Below are positions 12,258-24,520 of a DNA stretch of 64,000 bases, piece by piece. Below the pieces are notes generated by a model. That model was not told where the DNA came from and made no database searches. It worked only from the letters and a program-made list of their open reading frames with translations. Position 1 is the stretch's first letter; every line of letters begins with the position of its first letter. The position numbers and the translations under genes were made by a program. The stretch is from Aspidapion aeneum (lineage: Eukaryota; Arthropoda; Insecta; Coleoptera; Brentidae), in NCBI GenBank assembly GCA_963576565.1, contig OY755044.1, forward strand, positions 56,410,108 through 56,474,107, written 5' to 3'.

Positions 12258-12564
12258 CCCTCCCCCCACTCCTTTTAACTAAAGTAACTGTAACCGCTAC
12301 CATAATTCACTTGCCTTTTTACAGGCCTAAAAAGTTGTTTATATCAATTTGATTAAAACCCTTTATTTTAAAATTTTTTCGAACGAAGCTTTTCCTAATT
12401 TTTACGCGTCCGCCATCTTTAAAATTAATGAGTTAATCAAATTTATGTTAAAAAACTATCAATCAAATTTTTTGTCAATCAAACACTTTTTATTTAATAA
12501 AAATTCGTTAATAAACAAACAAGTGTTATCTTTAAGATGTTCAGTTTAATTTCTTTTACTTGGG

Positions 12565-12588
12565 TCGGTTCGGTTCGGTTCGGTTCGG
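12565..12588. repeat. (TCGGT)n microsatellite
   Basis: About five CGGTT units in a row interrupt otherwise AT-rich sequence. Confidence 0.85.
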
Positions 12589-13503
12589 CACTTTATTTTT
12601 AATATTAAAAATCTCAAAAGCGGGGGAAGAAAGCGCAGCCATTTTTTTTTCATTTTGTTAAGAAACATTCAATTAACAAACAAGTGACAATAGTTTTGCT
12701 TAACAAAATTTTATCACACACTAAAATATATTTTTTATATTTCTTTACGGTAAATTCTTATAATAATTGACTTCTTAGTTTAAAAAATATGATTACTCTA
12801 TAACAACCTACAGCTAGATATTGGTATTTAGTGTTTTTGGTTCGTTGTGCTGGATGTCTCCATCGTGAAAAAATTTTTAGTTTTAAATATAACACTTCAT
12901 ATAATTAGAGAAAGTAATACATAAAAATTCAATAATTTGTATGTAATTATCATAAAAATTAAACAAGATGCTTTTGAAAGTGTCAAACTCACGTCATACT
13001 AAAAAACAAGTGATAATACTCTGTTGCATTTTTAGCGCCCACTAGTTTACTACATAATTTGAGTTCCAGATATTGTATATGTCTATTTGTGTTTTTTTAG
13101 TTTCTTCCACTTTTACACCCGATTGGCCCCTTTGTGCATCGGTTTAATCGTCGCTAACTTGTCTAAAAAATTAACATGTAAAATATAGCGGACAGCTGAC
13201 ACTGACTTACACCGTTTTTATTCGACATTTCCTAGTGACATTTGGAGGTTTAAATATAGCTACCATTGTTAAACAAAATAATATTTGATTATTTTTATTT
13301 ATTTATAACCTTTGTGTGGAAATAATGTTTTTGTAACAAAAAAAAAGATGACCCATATCGCAAGGTATTTATGAACAATGTATATAAATATTAAAATCTA
13401 TTGCATTTATGGGAAAAATTAGTTAAACCTTCAATCAAAATGTAGAGTTTTAAACCTAGGATTTTAGGACTTAGCACTTAGCACCCTTTAGTAAATACTG
13501 GTG

Positions 13504-14077
13504 CTAAAGTTGTATTTTTGATTGTCTTCGATGCATTCTAGGTTTTCATTTTCTCCAATACTTTTGCCCTTATTTGTTTTTCTTAAAGGGAATAATATTT
13601 TTGCTTTTACCAGATGGTGGTCAGACCCACAGGTAACACCACGAAGTGGTCGCACATCATACCACTTTAATTGCGAGTGTTGTCCACCTATAGCATAATC
13701 AATGATTGATTTAAGATTTCTTGTTGGCTGATTCCAGGTATATCGATGAATATCCTTATGCCTAAAAAAACCATTATTTATTTTTAGGTTGTGGGTTTCA
13801 CACAACTGCATCAGTCTCAAGCCATTATCATTTGTTACTTCTTCTCCAAATGGTCCTATCACTTTGCTCTGGGTTTGTCTACCAGTTCGGCTATTAAAAT
13901 CGCCAAGCATAATTATTTATCTGGTATTACCGATTTTGGTGATAGTCTCATCAAGTTGGTCAAAGAACAGTTGTTTTGTAGCTACTTTTTCGTCATCTGA
14001 TGGTGCGTAGACTGCTATTATGCTTATATTATGACCAAGCATCTTCATGTTCACTCAAAGTATGTTTTCACTAATGT
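13504..14077 (-). pseudogene. APE-type LINE endonuclease domain (middle to end)
   Basis: The minus strand encodes IAVYAPSDDEK near 14020, MLGDFNSRTG (13910), then TWNQP, a SIIDYAI segment, and GSDHHLVKAK near 13620. The patterns VYAP, GDFN, and SDHHLV are the conserved blocks of the apurinic-endonuclease fold used by LINEs to nick target DNA. The D and N of GDFN and the D-H of SDHHLV are catalytic residues in the family. One stop lies just before the MLGDFN block. The frame is cut at the C-terminal side by the 3.2-kb TIR element and at the N-terminal side by the Gypsy LTR at 14078. Confidence 0.85.
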
Positions 14078-15358
14078 TGTAACGTGTCATTTTTACGTTT
14101 AAGACAACGTTACATATTTGTTTATTTAGGTAAATAATCAAGGCTCTTTGATTCGTCTTTCTGTACACAAAGTAAGGGTATTTTATAGAGCTAGGTTTGG
14201 AGGTTATATAGGGTCTAGGAAGTTACCTTAAAAGGAGGCATTCCATCGAATTACTGTGGACACTACGCACATCGCATTATCTGGACATCGTAATTGGAAT
14301 TTAAGATCACAGGCTTCGGGAAAATCACATAAAAATTTTGATTGTTTTGTTTTTATCTGTGGAATTTAGTGATTCTCTTGACGCTCATAAAGTTAAACAG
14401 CTGTTATGCTGGGGAATGGCGGCGTTGCCGCATCACAAATGGTTTCAGTAACAGGAAGGAAACATTTAGATGAACATTTCATTCCCTTACGTTTATTCTC
14501 GAGGATATTGGGACAATCCGAACCCCATATTCTTCACGGATTAGCTAGTTTTGATAGCACGAAAACATATTTAGCTTCACGGTTTGACCAGTAACAACCG
14601 AGGCTCCGCCACTTTGATATCTTTATTAATTTGATAGGGAAAGGATAAAAAAATACGAGTTATGCACTGTTGTAAATGGGAGATAAACGAGGGATAAAAA
14701 CCAAGACTAAAAGAATAAACGAAATTGTGTGAGTTAACATCTGAACACTCTTGTGCCGAGCTTCTTAGCAGTAGTTCAGTGTGTATTTTTGGGTTCAGGT
14801 TCAGAAAGAACTTTATTACAGTAGAAATGTTTTACAAGAATGGCGTCAAACCATATGAATCTTAGAGAAAACATATATAAAGAGCAAAGGAAACTTGTGA
14901 CTAAAACTGTAGCTAAAATACAACTAAATTCTACACTTAGTATAGCTTTACTCATATGGGAATTGGTTGAGTGTTCGAATATTCCTGGGTTTGCTGCATG
15001 CCCTGATCTCCAGTAATTGATTTTACAGTTGATGGTTTCAATGCTGAGCTTCTTCTAGTCCGTCGGGTTATTCTTCTTCTACTTGATATGTTGGTGGGGG
15101 TCCGGTAGGCAAATGTTCGGTCAAATGTATGGAGGGTGTCTCGACGTCCTTGTTATAAAAATTTCAACCGTGGAAATTGATCCGACAACACCTCAAGGTG
15201 CGTTTTACGTACTTCCTATCCCCTTGGTCGGTGCTGCCCCCTATATACCTGTATAGAACTATTGCTGTATCTCCTCATTGGTTACTTTGAAAACCCCGGG
15301 TTTTTTCTTCCAGTCTTGCCACTGAAGGTAGATATTTATTTTTGGCGAAAAAGTTTTT

Positions 15359-15366
15359 TATAAATA
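15359..15366 (+). promoter_or_regulatory. Candidate TATA box of the LTR promoter
   Basis: TATAAATA is a perfect TATA consensus and lies upstream of the candidate polyadenylation signal and splice donors, as expected for a U3/R boundary near 15390. The same sequence is in the 3' LTR at about 28979. No experimental start site is known from the sequence. Confidence 0.4.
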
Positions 15367-15713
15367 GGTTCGCATCCTTTATTTGAATTTAACCGGGAAG
15401 ATTAGGTTGGTACTATTGCGTTTTACCGTCCCCACTCCCCACCAAATTTACAAAACGGTTTCCGGCGACTTCATTATTCTGGTATTCTCGACGAAGTGCT
15501 TTGTCTCTCTTTGCTAACGAATTTTGGCTGGGTCGGCAGCAGGCTCTGGGATCGCCATTGTTTTGGTTAGTGGCACTGCAAAAAACTGCAGGTTGAGTCC
15601 CAGAGACTGTACAAGTGAGTCCGTCGTGTCTAGGCGTAATCTGGAGTGACGCTCGCACCCTTTTGAGGGGAATTTTAAGTCGGCCTACGCCATTTTGTAC
15701 GGAAAGAGCAGCG

Positions 15714-16086
15714 GTAAGTTCGATTTTATTTTTTTTCATTTTTTTTTATTTGAGTACTCTTCAAGATAATATTTGCCTCCCAAATTGTAGTTATTTTTCG
15801 TGTGAAATGTACTTTTTTTGACAACAGACGTGGGGAATTTTTGGCGTTTTTATATTTTTCTTTTAACCACGTGTTGGATAAAAACTATATATTGTTTTTC
15901 TCCTTTGTCTACAGCCCTGTCCATTCCATCGGCAGCGGTGCTGGACGCTGGTGGGAAGCCGGACGAGCCAGTTCTAACCCTGGGAAAGGTACGTAGGGTT
16001 ATTTTAGTTCATCTGTTTAAATCTGCTGTATTTTATTGAGTCGACATGGGGTTCACCAGGAAACTGAAACATTTCATTTTCCACAG
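15714..16086 (+). other. Candidate spliced leader segment inside the LTR
   Basis: A donor CG|GTAAGT at 15714 pairs with TTTGTCTACAG ending at 15914. A donor AAAG|GTACGT at 15989 pairs with TTTTCCACAG ending at 16086. This gives introns of 201 and 98 bp around a 74-bp exon (15915-15988) that is GC-richer than its surroundings. The pattern suggests the LTR transcript has a spliced untranslated leader. An AATAAA at 16235 follows. Inference from motifs only. Confidence 0.35.
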
Positions 16087-17359
16087 GGTTCTACGCTCGG
16101 GCAAAGAATCAGCAACATTTTCCACAACCAGTGTGGCCCTAGCGTGATGTGCTAAGCGGGCACTAGGGGAGGCGCGAGCAGAACGGGACCTGGAGTAGCA
16201 GAAGATGTCTGGTACAACACATCCAGGTTTACAAAATAAAACACATTTTTTTATTTTAACAATATAATCAAGGACCAAGGTAGGAGCAAGCCTTAGCTAT
16301 AATTTTTTTGTCTCATACATAACTTTCACAATATAATTTAGGAGTGATCTTTCCCTATATAATTTTGCACAGCTTAATTTTAACACTTCTTGTAAACGCA
16401 AGGTAACGGTATGACGTCATAACCACAATTTTGCGGTGTATTTACTAAGTTTTCCTTCATTTCATTTATTTAAGACAATTTCTCTTGTGAAATTTGGATT
16501 GTCTTGCTACTTGGGCCCTGACTTGTTCCACTACATTCCATTATTTTTTTTTATTTCATGTTTTTGGTAATACTCCAGTTTTACCTTTTAAAATAAACAA
16601 GATGAACTAATTTTTCTTGTGTTATTTGTACAACCCAATGACCAACTTTGCGGAGACAAAAGAGAGATGAGATTACATGTTTTAACGGTTTCTTTACACA
16701 TTTTTACCTCATGGGGTGGATCTCGGACTGGGTTGCTGTCTGTCTCATTCTACCCAACGTAGAATGATGACAGCAGATATTTGGTCCGGATCTCCCCTAT
16801 GACAGAATAATTTTGGAAGTATATCTTATTTTTAACCATCATTTATACAACTGAGTCTCACACTACTGATTCAGATGTAGATAACTATGACCTGTTAAAG
16901 GAGTCCATCTACCTGTAAAGTGCTTCTAGTTTTGTCATCTTAATTCAATCTTTTAGAATTTTATTCTGTTTATTTTTTTTGGTTATTCTTAATTACACAA
17001 ATACTCTGGAAGCCTCGGAAGTAAGTAGAATTTCATTGTTTGGCTGCAACGTTTGGGTTGAACTGTATTTTATTTAAGATCTTCTTTGTAAAACATTGGT
17101 ATTAAATAATGTGGCGCACTTAAAAGTTTCTTATTTCTGAACCCCCCCTTCTCCACTATAAAAGTTACCGGGCATATCAATGTTTTACCTAGCTGGAAAA
17201 TACAGTTCTGCTTCCAGATATTTGTTTAATTATTCAGTGGGTTTCAGTGTCACAAAATGGCGGCGACGTCTTTAAGCTGCCACAAATGTCACACAACTTT
17301 TTTTTAAGGCCACAAATTGGCGCCCAAATTTTTTTAATTTTTTTTTTAAGGCCACAAAT

Positions 17360-17371
17360 TGGCGCCCAACG
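17360..17371 (+). other. Primer-binding site, tRNA-Lys type
   Basis: TGGCGCCCAACG follows the LTR end after three bases and is complementary to the 3' end of animal tRNA-Lys(CUU), which ends CGUUGGGCGCCA. The match extends 12 bases. A second copy of TGGCGCCCAA lies 42 bp upstream within the LTR end (17318-17327). Confidence 0.8.
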
Positions 17372-20300
17372 GGTGTTTTTGGCTAGCTTTTTAAGATCTG
17401 ATGTAATTTTTTTTATTTTATTTTTTAAATTTGGAAAAAGGAAAAAAAGTTTTTTGAATTTTTTTTGAATTTTTTTTGTTTTTCTGTGTTACAGCCAAAG
17501 CCAGGTTAAAAGCTTTCAGTGGCTGTCGGTGTTTTTTTGACACCCAATCATTTTTTTTACTATAAAACAGGATTTTCCATCATTGGTTTTTTTTTGAAAA
17601 AACACTTTTTAAATATTTTTTTTTATAATATTTTAATATTTAAGCGTTGATTTGAAATTCGTTGTTGCTCTGTTGATCCTCATAGTTTTTTTGTTAGCTT
17701 ATCTTCACAAGTTTTTTTTCTTGGAAAATAAAATATTCATTTTTATTTATTAAGGAAGAATAAGTGGATAAAAAAACATAGGAGTTTTTATTCAACAGCG
17801 TCCGAATCATGTTCTTAATTCTTTAAAGTTTTTGTAGGAAAAACACATTTTAATTTTTTAAGAAAAATAAATAAAACAATGTAAATTTACTTCAATTTTT
17901 TTTTGTTGATCTATAGGTGGATGGACCTCCAGACATAGTCTTTTTAGGTTTAAATATATGACATAGGTACTGTGTTTTTTTCTAACAATTTTTTTTCCTG
18001 CAGGTTCATTTATTTATATTTTATTATTTCCTGCTTGTGATAAGATAGAAATTGGTTCACAGATTATTTTTTAGTATTTAGTACAGTCAATTTATTTGGG
18101 TCAACAAGTTATTTTTTTGGTGATTTTAATTTTTGTGGGATATCACCACTTGGAAATTGGAATATTTTTACAGGGTTTCACACAAATTTTTCTTGACTGA
18201 GTTGTTTTAAAGTAAATATAGCTTAACAGCTAGTAGATTTGTTTAGTTGAAAGTATTAATTAGTAATGAAAGAAAAGGAAAATGAGTTTATTTTGCTTTG
18301 TCATTTTCTTTTCTTGTTTTTGGTGGTAACTGTTGGACGACAATTAACATCTTACGTCACTCAGTTACATCGGGTCAGAGGAGGGTACTACTGCTAGTGT
18401 CGGCTCCAGAGGTTAGGAAACACAAGGCTAAAACCCCTAGAGTGACACCTTGGCTGAAGATCAATGCCAAAAGTCCAGTTGACATTTTTTTTTGGGGTAT
18501 TTTTTTTGAAAGACAGTTTTTAGGTCTTTGGTTTAGTTGTCTAGTTGTGTTTCGTGACTGGTCAAATTTTTTTTGGTAGAAAATACAGCGTTGGGCTTTG
18601 GAGTGCATTTTTTAAAAATGACCTACGGGTATTTCTATCAATTAAAGTTTTCTGGTACACATTTATTTTTTTTTCTGTATTTTTTTCTGCGTTCAGGTCA
18701 TAGCTTGGTCATGGCCATTGGAGAGCAAACATTTATGTTTGAGCCTTGAGAAGTTTTGCCTGCTCCAGATTGAATACAGAGAAAATGAATTTGAAGCCCA
18801 ACTAGATATAATACCACAAAAGAAATGTTTAACTGAGACAGATATAGATATAAGTTTTTTTGATTTTTTTAGTTCATTTGTAGAGTTCATTTGTAAAGTT
18901 CAGTAATTTTTTTTAAGTAATGTCATTTTGAGTCAGTGAATTTAAGAGAGACTTTCAACTAAATATAAGTGCTAGTCGGTGGTAATTGGTAAAAATATTT
19001 CAAAATTTTACTTTTTTTTAAATAATTTAATCTTTCTTAAAAAGATTTTTTTTTTCTGTAAGCATAACTTCTCGAATTCTTGTTTTGGTCAAAACGGTTT
19101 GTATAGGGGTCGTGATTTTAAAGGGTGACCAGACAGGTTATATTTTTTTTAGGGGACCAAACGGGAACTTCTTGAGTTACAAAAAGGTGAACTTTTTTTG
19201 TCTTAGTTGATCAGGCAGGAATAAATAAATCTTTGACTTCCAAATCATAATTTTAAATAACAAGATTTATTGGTTAAGTGTTTGGGTCTTATAGAAAAAA
19301 AAAACGTTTTGTTTTGGAGGATACTGGTATGAGATGAAATTATTTTAATTTCATGCCAAATGTTGTTTGACGGCAGATATGCTAGTCTTCAGTTTTTTTT
19401 GTTAGTTTGCATTTCAGGACAGTGGCGTGTACTTAAAGGGGCCTTACATCTGCGCCCATTGTAAAGCAACTTCCAACCTACTTGCTTAGCTTTTCACTTA
19501 ATCTTCGTTTTGTTGCTTCTAAAATTAAAGCGTTATGTTGGATAACGATGGATGGTGTTAGACTAAGAAAGTACCTAGGTATTTAGGGATGAAAACTTGG
19601 AAGTTGTGGACAATTGGGAAATAATTTTTTTTTTATTTCATTTTTTTTTAATTTTAAAATAGTTTCATACTGGTGACCTCAAATAATGAAGCAAATTTTT
19701 AAATTACAATACACTGTTGTGGAATAAATGGGAAAGTGTTCAGGTTAAACAATAAATTTAAGATGATTGATTTTTAATAAAGATTTCAACCTAAAAATAA
19801 ATTTAAAAACAATAGGTTTTCCTTTAGGCGACTAAACATTGATGAGGGTATCTATTTTTTTTTCAGGGTGTAAAGGAGCTAGCTACCTTTTATATTGCAA
19901 TAATTAGGGTTTTATTTCCTCCCGCGAGCTGGGTGGAAATGGAAGAAATGTTTGGTTCGGAGTGTAGAAATCGAGGAACGAGGACTTCCTGCTAATCTTT
20001 TTAGGATTTCGCAACTTCGGTTTTCGCTAAATTAAAATACATCCAAATTTGGCCTACAGGCTGAATCTCGCATTTTCCAGGACCTTGCAGATTCGCGGAG
20101 AAAGACAATTTTTGTGATCTGTTTAGTTATGATAGGAATTAATAGTAACATGCACATGAGGGAACTAGATATATTTAGATTAAAAAGTAGTAAGAACACT
20201 GATCTGAACAGTTTTCCATAATAGTGTCCTATTTTCACAGGGTGCTTCAAAATATCTTCACCCTTTCTTTGAAATAAGATATTGTTTCGCCTGTGGGTGT

Positions 20301-22727
20301 TTGACCGTTTAAAAAATATATAGGGTCCAGATGGGATTGGAATGGAAATCACAAGTTTTTGGGTTTTATTGACATTATACTTAGGGAATAGGGGAAATGT
20401 CTAATAAAAAGTTTTTGGTTTTAGGCCGAGTTTTGTTGAGATAACAGAAATTTAATTGGGGCCGGGAGTTTTATTATGCTCTTTTAAAATTAATGTAATA
20501 GTTTTGGCTTCTTGATTTTTGTTTTCTGGGTTTTACGCAGGATTATTCCCAACTGTTTCATTTCAAAATGTCATTTGTAAGTGATAGGATCTCATTAGCC
20601 CTTGGACATGTGGTAATTTTGCTTTGACTAATAGTTGCGGAAAGGGCCCAACTTAATTTTATATCTCATGAACACCAGGAATAAGGATCTGAGAATGCAT
20701 TAGGCAGTAAATTTTTTTTTTTGATTAGATGTTGTGTGTAAAGACACTTGAGTAGGCAGATTTAGTTTTACAACGTTCTTATAGGTGAACCTTGAAATTG
20801 TTTTCATATTTGTTTTTTTGAAGTACACACAAGATAATTCTTTACGGAGTTGAGTGCAAAGTTTAAAACTTAGGTTCACACTATTATAGTGGTACAGTAA
20901 ATAAGTACTCACGTTGTTTATTTCCTTTAGTGATAATTTTGAACAAATATACTAACATCGTTTGTTTTTTTTTGAACATAAATATTTTTTTTTACTTTTC
21001 ATAAACTGATTGGTTTTTTTGCAATTACGATTTTTATACCTTATGATTCTTAAGTAAATTTAATTTTCAACATTTTTTTGTATAGTAAATTAATTTTTCT
21101 AGCTCATTTACTTTTCACATTGCCACAGTTTTGGGAGAGGGAAGGGAATTGACAACTGTTTTTTTAAAGGAAAAGAACAAAAACTGTTGCAGGACAACTC
21201 GAATAAGATTTTTCTGGTGTTGATTTTATTAAAAAAATTTTTAAGGTTCACTAATAGGGGCTGCAACCCCACTTAAACATTTTTAATTTTTTTTGAAAAT
21301 ATTTTTTTTAAAATATTTTTCTTTAAATATTTTTTTTAAAAGGGAAACTTGATTTTCTTGTTGGACATTTTTTTCCTTGGTGCATAGTAGTACCTTGCCC
21401 CTACAATGGTTTGACCAGTTTATTTAAATATTTTTTTTTGCTGAATTAAAATATAATTTTATTTCGAACCCTCACGTTTTAACAACCTATCATCATTTCT
21501 TTTAAAAAAAATTTTCTTCTCCCTACTCCAAACTATCAGAGTGGAGTAATTTTTGAAAATTTTAGTGAGTCACTAATTAATTTTTTTGACTATTGGACTA
21601 CTGTGGTCGACACCAAAAAAAAATTTTTTTTTTAAGTTTTTTTTTGGGTACCTTTCGGTACGATCCTAAGGTCTTTTTGACCATGGGTTGATGCATCAAT
21701 TTAGTTTAAAATTTTGGGAATTTCATTTTTAACGATTATTAGAGAGTTGCAGTCCTACCAAGACGTTATTTGTATAATTTTTTTTTAATACCATCGGTAA
21801 TTTTTTTTTTTTCAAATTTTTTTTTGAATTACACACAACATCCTCACTAGTCTAATTCAACGCAATTTCAGCGAGCGGATTTTTTTTTAATTGAGCATAT
21901 TTTACGATTTCTATAACATGAACATCTGTTCCGATGTTTATTGCGTTCACTTATATATTAAGGGATGATGTGACCTTAAGCAATGCATGTTTCGTGTAAA
22001 CTCAGAGTAGGTAAGCAGGTTAAAGTGGGTTTTGATTTTTTCTTTTTAGAAAAATCATTTTATACGGCGATTTGGGTTTTTTTGAGGAGTTTATTTGTGG
22101 AGCCGTTCTGCAATAGCAGGAGTATACCCTAGCGTTAACTGTGTACAACAGCTTTGGGATTTTTTATTTTTGTTATAGGTAGTCTGTTGTACGTTCCATT
22201 TAGGGATAAATTTACCTATTCAGTTGCTGAGGTAAACAAACATCACTTAACTTTAATTTTAATCCAGTTCAGTTAGGATAAGCGCAATTATTTTTTTTGG
22301 TTTTACTCACGCAGGAGTGAAACATAAGACCTAAACACTGCCAAAACTCTTGTCTCTCTTTTATTTTTTTTAAACTTTTTTTTTATGGCTACTTGTTAAT
22401 TCTAATTTAGGACTTAAGTAGTTATTTCTCTCTGCAGGGTTGGACGTCATAGTTGGTTGTACAAATACTTAATATAAATTATGATTACATTTTTAAATGC
22501 AAATAAATTTTATTTTCTTACTGCTCCGGTGTTTTTCGGTTTTGTTCGCGTCTGCCCGTATTTAAGTTTTATATTTTCTACATTTGTGAGAAAATTTATA
22601 GTGATTTTCACTGGTGAATTTAAAGTGAACTTTATGTTTGTTATTGCGTGGTTTAGTTTTTATAATTGGGAGGTATAATTAACAGTTTTAATTAAAGTTT
22701 AAAGTTTTAATATATATAAAAGGCACC
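17372..22727 (+). other. T-rich 5.4-kb leader of the Gypsy element
   Basis: Between the primer site and gag lies a very long stretch strongly biased to T over A on the coding strand, with many T8-T10 runs and no convincing coding sequence. A good splice acceptor (TTTCTCTCTGCAG, ending 22437) precedes gag by 290 bp, and a strong donor GAA|GTAAGT lies at 17021 in the LTR, so most of the leader could be an intron of the gag mRNA. A 65-codon upstream frame (22481-22678) is probably a chance uORF. Confidence 0.6.
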
Positions 22728-24520
22728 ATGGCTATTTCTTTGAGTCGGTTGTCTGACATAAGGTACTTAGTCAAGGACGAGTTAATCTACGAATTAACAT
22801 GGAGAGGCATAGCCATTGGATCGGTGGAAGAGATGAAGCAACAGCTCATATTGATTAGACAGAGAGAAAGGACTGATGGAAGTATGAGATACCCCCGTAT
22901 CCCTTTAAATTTGGCCAAGATGCTTTTAGCTGCATGAAGAAGCTTGATAGTCTGGTACCGCTGGTAGAGAAGTTCTCTGGTACGAGTAAAGGGGGAGAGT
23001 TTAGAAAAATCGCTGTGAGGTTGGAACACGTGTTGGCCAGGATAAATCACATGAATCCGTCTAACTTTGAAGAAAGTCAAACCAAAGGCATACTGGTTGC
23101 GGAAACCTTGAGTTTGATTGGGAGGTTGCAGAGCCAAGCAACAGATTTATTAAGAGTTGGCGTGACCTCAGATGATGATGAAGCATCTGAAACTCAATCA
23201 ACGAGTCGAAGCTCAGACCACTCAACAAATGCTGGCAACACACCTAACCAGTCTCATTTCCCGCAACCACAGCTCTCGAGCACACAAAGACCAGCTCAAC
23301 AGCCCACAAATCAACCGCCGGTCATTGCTCCATTGCAAATGCAAGTGCTTACAAACCCAACTCAAACATCAGTACAAGCACCACTCCCTATGCCGATTGA
23401 GAATTACGGTACAACAGCTTTTCAGTCTCAACAACCGTCTACCGTTCCTTTGAGTTTAGCTGCCCTCCAAAGTAGCATTACACCAATTGCTCAGTCACGA
23501 CCATTTTCATGTTCGTCGCCAGTACCAATGTCAAGTGATCCTGGTACTTCATATCATGTTGCACCTGTGCCTCCGCATAAGTGGAACTTAAAGTTTACAG
23601 GCGAGAGGAGTACAATCTCCGTCACCGCATTTTTTGAGAGAGTGGACGAGTTGAGTCAGGCTAGAGGAGTTAGCAAAAAGGTGTTACTGAACTCAGGCAT
23701 TGATCTTTTTGAAAAGTCAGCCTATACTTTTTATAAAGATGTTCGAAGAGAAGTCCATACATGGGAACAGCTGGAACAGAGGTTCATGGCAGAATATCTT
23801 CCTTCTTCATATGGTGAGAAGCTATTGAAGGAGATTCAAAAACGTAAACAAGGCCCTGGAGAGTCTATAGGGACCTATATTGCTGTCATGAACACATATT
23901 TCCAAAGACTTGGCTGTCCTGTTTCCGAAGAGGCGGAATTAGCTATGGTCTTCAGAAATATCGCGGACATCTATAAAAATGGGTTAATTGCTACTGAGGT
24001 CAATAGCCTATCACATTTAAAGGATCTGTGTCGTAGAATAGACCAGAGATATGGTTTAGAAGAGGAGAATTTTACACCTAGGAGAAACCAATCAATCGAA
24101 CCTGACTTGGCCTACGTTGACGTAGAGAGCGACAGTGACGATTTTTCAACAGGGGTTGATGCAATTCAAATATCAGGTGCCGGGACATCGAACCAACAGA
24201 ATTTAAATCATCCTGCTAATAGATTCGACAGAAATAGGCAGCAGCCAGCAAGCAATTTTGCTGCTAGGGCTGATAGAGATAGACAGCAACCAGCTAGTGG
24301 TCAGTCTAGTGTAAATGACAGGGATGTACAACCACAGGGTGTTGGATCTGGTAGGGCGAACAGGGACGTTGTTTGTTACAGATGCAACCAAACAGGGCAC
24401 ATGGCAATCGGGTGCGCACTACCTAGAGGCAAACAGTGCTATTCGTGTGGTCAGGCAGGGGTTACAGTAAGAGAATGTCGTAATTGTAATCGTCAGGGAA
24501 ACGGACCCAGGCGTTCGTAG
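22728..24520 (+). CDS. gag: Gag polyprotein of the Gypsy element (one frameshift)
   Basis: This is the structural protein that forms the intracellular particle and packages the RNA. The start at 22728 has a good context (CACCATGG) and begins an N-terminal region rich in charged helices. That frame ends at 22937, and the main frame continues from before 22934. Reading the second frame backwards shows it is open to about 22919, so a single-base loss near there splits one protein of about 597 residues. Residues after a Gln/Ser/Pro/Thr-rich linker (about 23170-23560) form a retrotransposon gag domain (WNLKFTGERS ... FFERVDEL ... LEQRFMAEYLP ... GESIGTYIAVM). The end has two zinc knuckles: CYRCNQTGHMAIGC is intact, and CYSCGQAGVTVREC has Val in place of the metal-binding His. 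Confidence 0.85.
24496..24502 (+). promoter_or_regulatory. -1 ribosomal frameshift site GGGAAAC between gag and pol
   Basis: The heptamer is in phase with gag as G GGA AAC (codons begin at 24497), the canonical X XXY YYZ pattern, and the -1 frame is exactly the frame in which protease continues. The gag stop (24518-24520) comes six codons later. GGGAAAC is a known retroviral slippery sequence, for example in Mason-Pfizer monkey virus gag-pro. A self-complementary GGTCGACC lies about 20 bases downstream as a possible stem. Confidence 0.75.

Larger units (their letters stand above)
10281..13503. mobile_element. Unclassified 3.2-kb TIR element inserted in the LINE
   Basis: The ends CACCAGTATTTACTAA (10281-10296) and its reverse complement (13488-13503) are perfect 16-bp inverted repeats. 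Inside both ends runs a subterminal zone rich in CTTAAG/CTTAGCA-type motifs. The element separates the endonuclease and reverse transcriptase parts of one LINE, which independently supports both boundaries. Flanks are ctttaa on the left and ctaaag on the right, so the target duplication is short (2-3 bp, TA or TTA) or eroded. No transposase frame is recognisable, so it is probably non-autonomous. A Harbinger-like assignment is only a guess. Confidence 0.75.
14078..17356 (+). repeat. 5' LTR of the Gypsy element
   Basis: It starts TGTAACGTGTC and ends CCACA, and repeats at 27698-30977. It contains a consensus TATA box (15359-15366), a candidate AATAAA (16235-16240), good splice-site pairs, and short runs of T. 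An antisense 108-codon frame (15413-15739) exists in both LTR copies, but it has no homology and I do not call it a gene. Confidence 0.93.

Noticed and set aside
12032..12352. Long frames on both strands around 12032-12352
   Set aside because: Created by the 81-bp tandem duplication, whose length is a multiple of three, so frames stay open on both strands.
12565..12588. (TCGGT)n as telomere-like repeat
   Set aside because: Insect telomere repeat is TTAGG; this is a short local microsatellite inside a transposon.
15413..15739. Antisense 108-codon frame in the LTR, repeated at 29034-29360
   Set aside because: Exists in both copies because the LTRs are nearly identical. It overlaps the candidate spliced leader on the other strand. 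No homology visible.
22481..22678. 65-codon frame before gag
   Set aside because: Hydrophobic, T-rich composition like the leader; probably an upstream ORF or chance.
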